8,122 nt of DNA from Anaerolineae bacterium (GTDB taxonomy: Bacteria > Chloroflexota > Anaerolineae > 4572-78 > NAK82), in contig JAUVPY010000097.1 of the NCBI GenBank assembly GCA_030598425.1, forward strand, positions 1 to 8,122, read 5' to 3'. Position 1 is the first letter of the stretch. Each line of letters begins with the position of its first letter. Of this stretch, positions 7,039 to 8,122 are shown piece by piece. Made by a program: the position numbers and the translations under genes. Under the pieces are notes generated by a model. That model worked only from the letters and a program-made list of their open reading frames with translations, searched no databases and was not told the DNA's origin.

Positions 7039-7127
7039 AGATCCGGATTTTGCGCTCAGGGCCGGTCCGTGACCGGCCGGCCAACGGGTCACGGACCCAT
7101 CGCGAGCAGCAATTCTGATCTACTGAG
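7033..7127. repeat. 95-base imperfect palindrome between the two permease genes
   Basis: The outer arms are perfect: CTCAGTAGATC (7033-7043) and GATCTACTGAG (7117-7127). The inner arms are also perfect: GGTCCGTGACC (7064-7074) and GGTCACGGACC (7087-7097). Between them TTGCGCTC (7050-7057) pairs with 7104-7112 apart from one bulged A. The 12-base loop (7075-7086) contains the palindrome GGCCGGCC. About 30 base pairs in total could form as RNA or cruciform. There is no U-tract, so an ordinary intrinsic terminator is unlikely. Candidates are a MITE- or REP-like element, or an RNA structure that sets the ratio of the two permeases. No clear target-site duplication is seen. Confidence 0.75.
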
Positions 7128-7148
7128 ACACAGGACTCGGAAACCAAC

Positions 7149-8122
7149 GTGGGCGTAATTCGTAACAAGATCTGGACTGATTTATGGGCCAATAAAGGCC
7201 GTACCCTGCAGGTGGTGCTGGTTATTGCCATGGGGACGGCGGCCATTGGCTTGATTATCGGCATCAGCAGCCTGGTCACTCCGACCATGGCAGTCAGATG
7301 GCGAGCCATCAACCCGGCCATGATCAACCTGGCGGTCGACCCTACCATGGACGATGACGACCTGATCGCCTTGAAAAAGGTTGATGGCGTGGAAGAAGTG
7401 GAAGGGCAGAGCAGCAGCACTATTGAGTGGCGTGTCAACCCGGAGGATGAATGGTCCGTGGGTGGGTTGATCGCCCGGGCGGATTACGAGGATCAAAAGC
7501 TCAATCAGTTGACCCTGGTGGCCGGGAATTGGCCCAAAGATAGCGTATTTGCCCTGGAACGAGGCCACGAGACTGCCTTTGGCATTCCTGAGAATGGGGA
7601 AGTGACCATTCGCGTCAACGATCGTGAATACCTGGTCCACTTGGGCGGCTTGATTTATAACCAGCGTGCCGCCCCGGCATACTTTGGTGGTACGGCCCAA
7701 TTTTACACCACCCGCGACCGCTACGACGAGTTGGTCGGCGACCGGAATTTCAACGAACTCATGGCCAGCGCCGCCGAGTATGACGAAGAAGTGGTCACCG
7801 ACATCGCCGACCGCCTCCAGGAAAAACTGGAAAAACAAGACAGAGAGTCTTCCGGTGTTGGCGGTGAACGGGTCACAAACCCTAACGAGCATTTCTTCCA
7901 GGATTTTTTGGAGGGCCTCTTCTTCCTGCTGGGTGTGATGGGGTTGTTGGTCCTGATTTTGGGCCTGTTGTTGGTTTACAACACCGTGAATGCTATCATC
8001 TCCCAACAGGTCGATCAAATCGGGGTCATGAAGGCCGTTGGGGCCAAAACAGGGCAGATATTGGGTATCTATTTGATAAACATCCTCATTTACGGCCTTT
8101 TGGCCTTGCTTTTTGCCCTTCC
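7149..8122 (+). CDS. Second ABC transporter permease, FtsX family, 3'-truncated by window edge
   Basis: The frame stays open from GTG 7149 to the last base (324 codons plus two bases). The start is set by a stop at 7116-7118 in the same frame, and by collinearity with the preceding permease: NPEDEW at 97-102, DYEDQ at 112-116 and FGG at 179-181 fall at identical residue numbers. A weak AGGA at 7132-7135 lies 13 bases upstream. Visible parts are a first helix (about 20-42), an extracytoplasmic domain, helix two (about 257-282), the coupling motif SQQVDQIGVMKAVGAK (285-300), and the start of helix three. By comparison about 500 residues, including the second FtsX half, should lie beyond the window. 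It probably joins the other permease and the ATPase in a heteromeric transporter. Roughly the first 180 residues align without gaps but with much substitution, pointing to an old tandem duplication. A long reverse-strand open frame over 7182-8018 is only its shadow. Confidence 0.92.
   Translation, partial: MGVIRNKIWTDLWANKGRTLQVVLVIAMGTAAIGLIIGISSLVTPTMAVRWRAINPAMINLAVDPTMDDDDLIALKKVDGVEEVEGQSSSTIEWRVNPEDEWSVGGLIARADYEDQKLNQLTLVAGNWPKDSVFALERGHETAFGIPENGEVTIRVNDREYLVHLGGLIYNQRAAPAYFGGTAQFYTTRDRYDELVGDRNFNELMASAAEYDEEVVTDIADRLQEKLEKQDRESSGVGGERVTNPNEHFFQDFLEGLFFLLGVMGLLVLILGLLLVYNTVNAIISQQVDQIGVMKAVGAKTGQILGIYLINILIYGLLALLFAL

Noticed and set aside
7064..7097. The inner hairpin as a rho-independent terminator after the first permease
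   Set aside because: No run of T follows the right arm (CATCGCGAG follows), and a larger palindrome encloses it.
7182..8018. A 278-codon reverse-strand open frame
   Set aside because: It is antisense to the second permease, whose + frame matches its paralogue residue for residue at several motifs.
1..8122. CRISPR array, tRNA, rRNA or transposase genes
   Set aside because: I saw no spaced identical repeats of CRISPR size, no cloverleaf or rRNA-like sequence, and no transposase-like frame on either strand.

Overview
The window looks like the chromosome of an uncultured, moderately GC-rich bacterium. Chloroflexota (Anaerolineae- or Caldilineae-like) is a guess from gene style and degenerate heptamer repeats in the gaps; no rRNA or other marker settles it. 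All supported genes are on the + strand. The first and last genes run off the window edges.

Layout. Positions 1-747 hold the C-terminal part of a type IV prepilin peptidase, including its four-cysteine zinc motif. A 550-base gap follows (748-1297). It contains a 39-codon remnant of an FtsX/MacB-type ABC permease (987-1106) and a regulatory region with four direct repeats of a TTAAC-like core at exact 11-base spacing (1151-1194). That is the architecture of a PhoB/PhoP-type Pho box. Next comes a same-strand run of five genes: a phosphofructokinase-superfamily protein whose catalytic aspartates are replaced (1298-2521); a membrane-anchored SGNH/GDSL-like hydrolase (2593-3681); a MacB/LolD-type ABC ATPase (3731-4459); a double-FtsX permease (4522-7002); and a second, paralogous permease (7149 to beyond 8122).

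The ATPase and two permeases most likely form one type VII (MacB/LolCDE-like) ABC system. Such systems work on lipids, lipoproteins, peptides or envelope stress rather than ordinary import. The SGNH protein is predicted to act outside the membrane, and its position invites a link to envelope lipid or glycan modification. The phosphofructokinase-like gene carries the PPi-type donor signature but lacks the catalytic base, so it may be a pseudoenzyme or have a changed reaction. If the Pho-box-like element is real, the run could be a phosphate-responsive envelope locus; this is inference.

The non-coding gaps are structured. The 62-base gap before the first permease is mostly seven degenerate 7-base repeats. 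The 146-base gap between the permeases holds three more heptamers and a 95-base imperfect palindrome with two perfect 11-base arm pairs.
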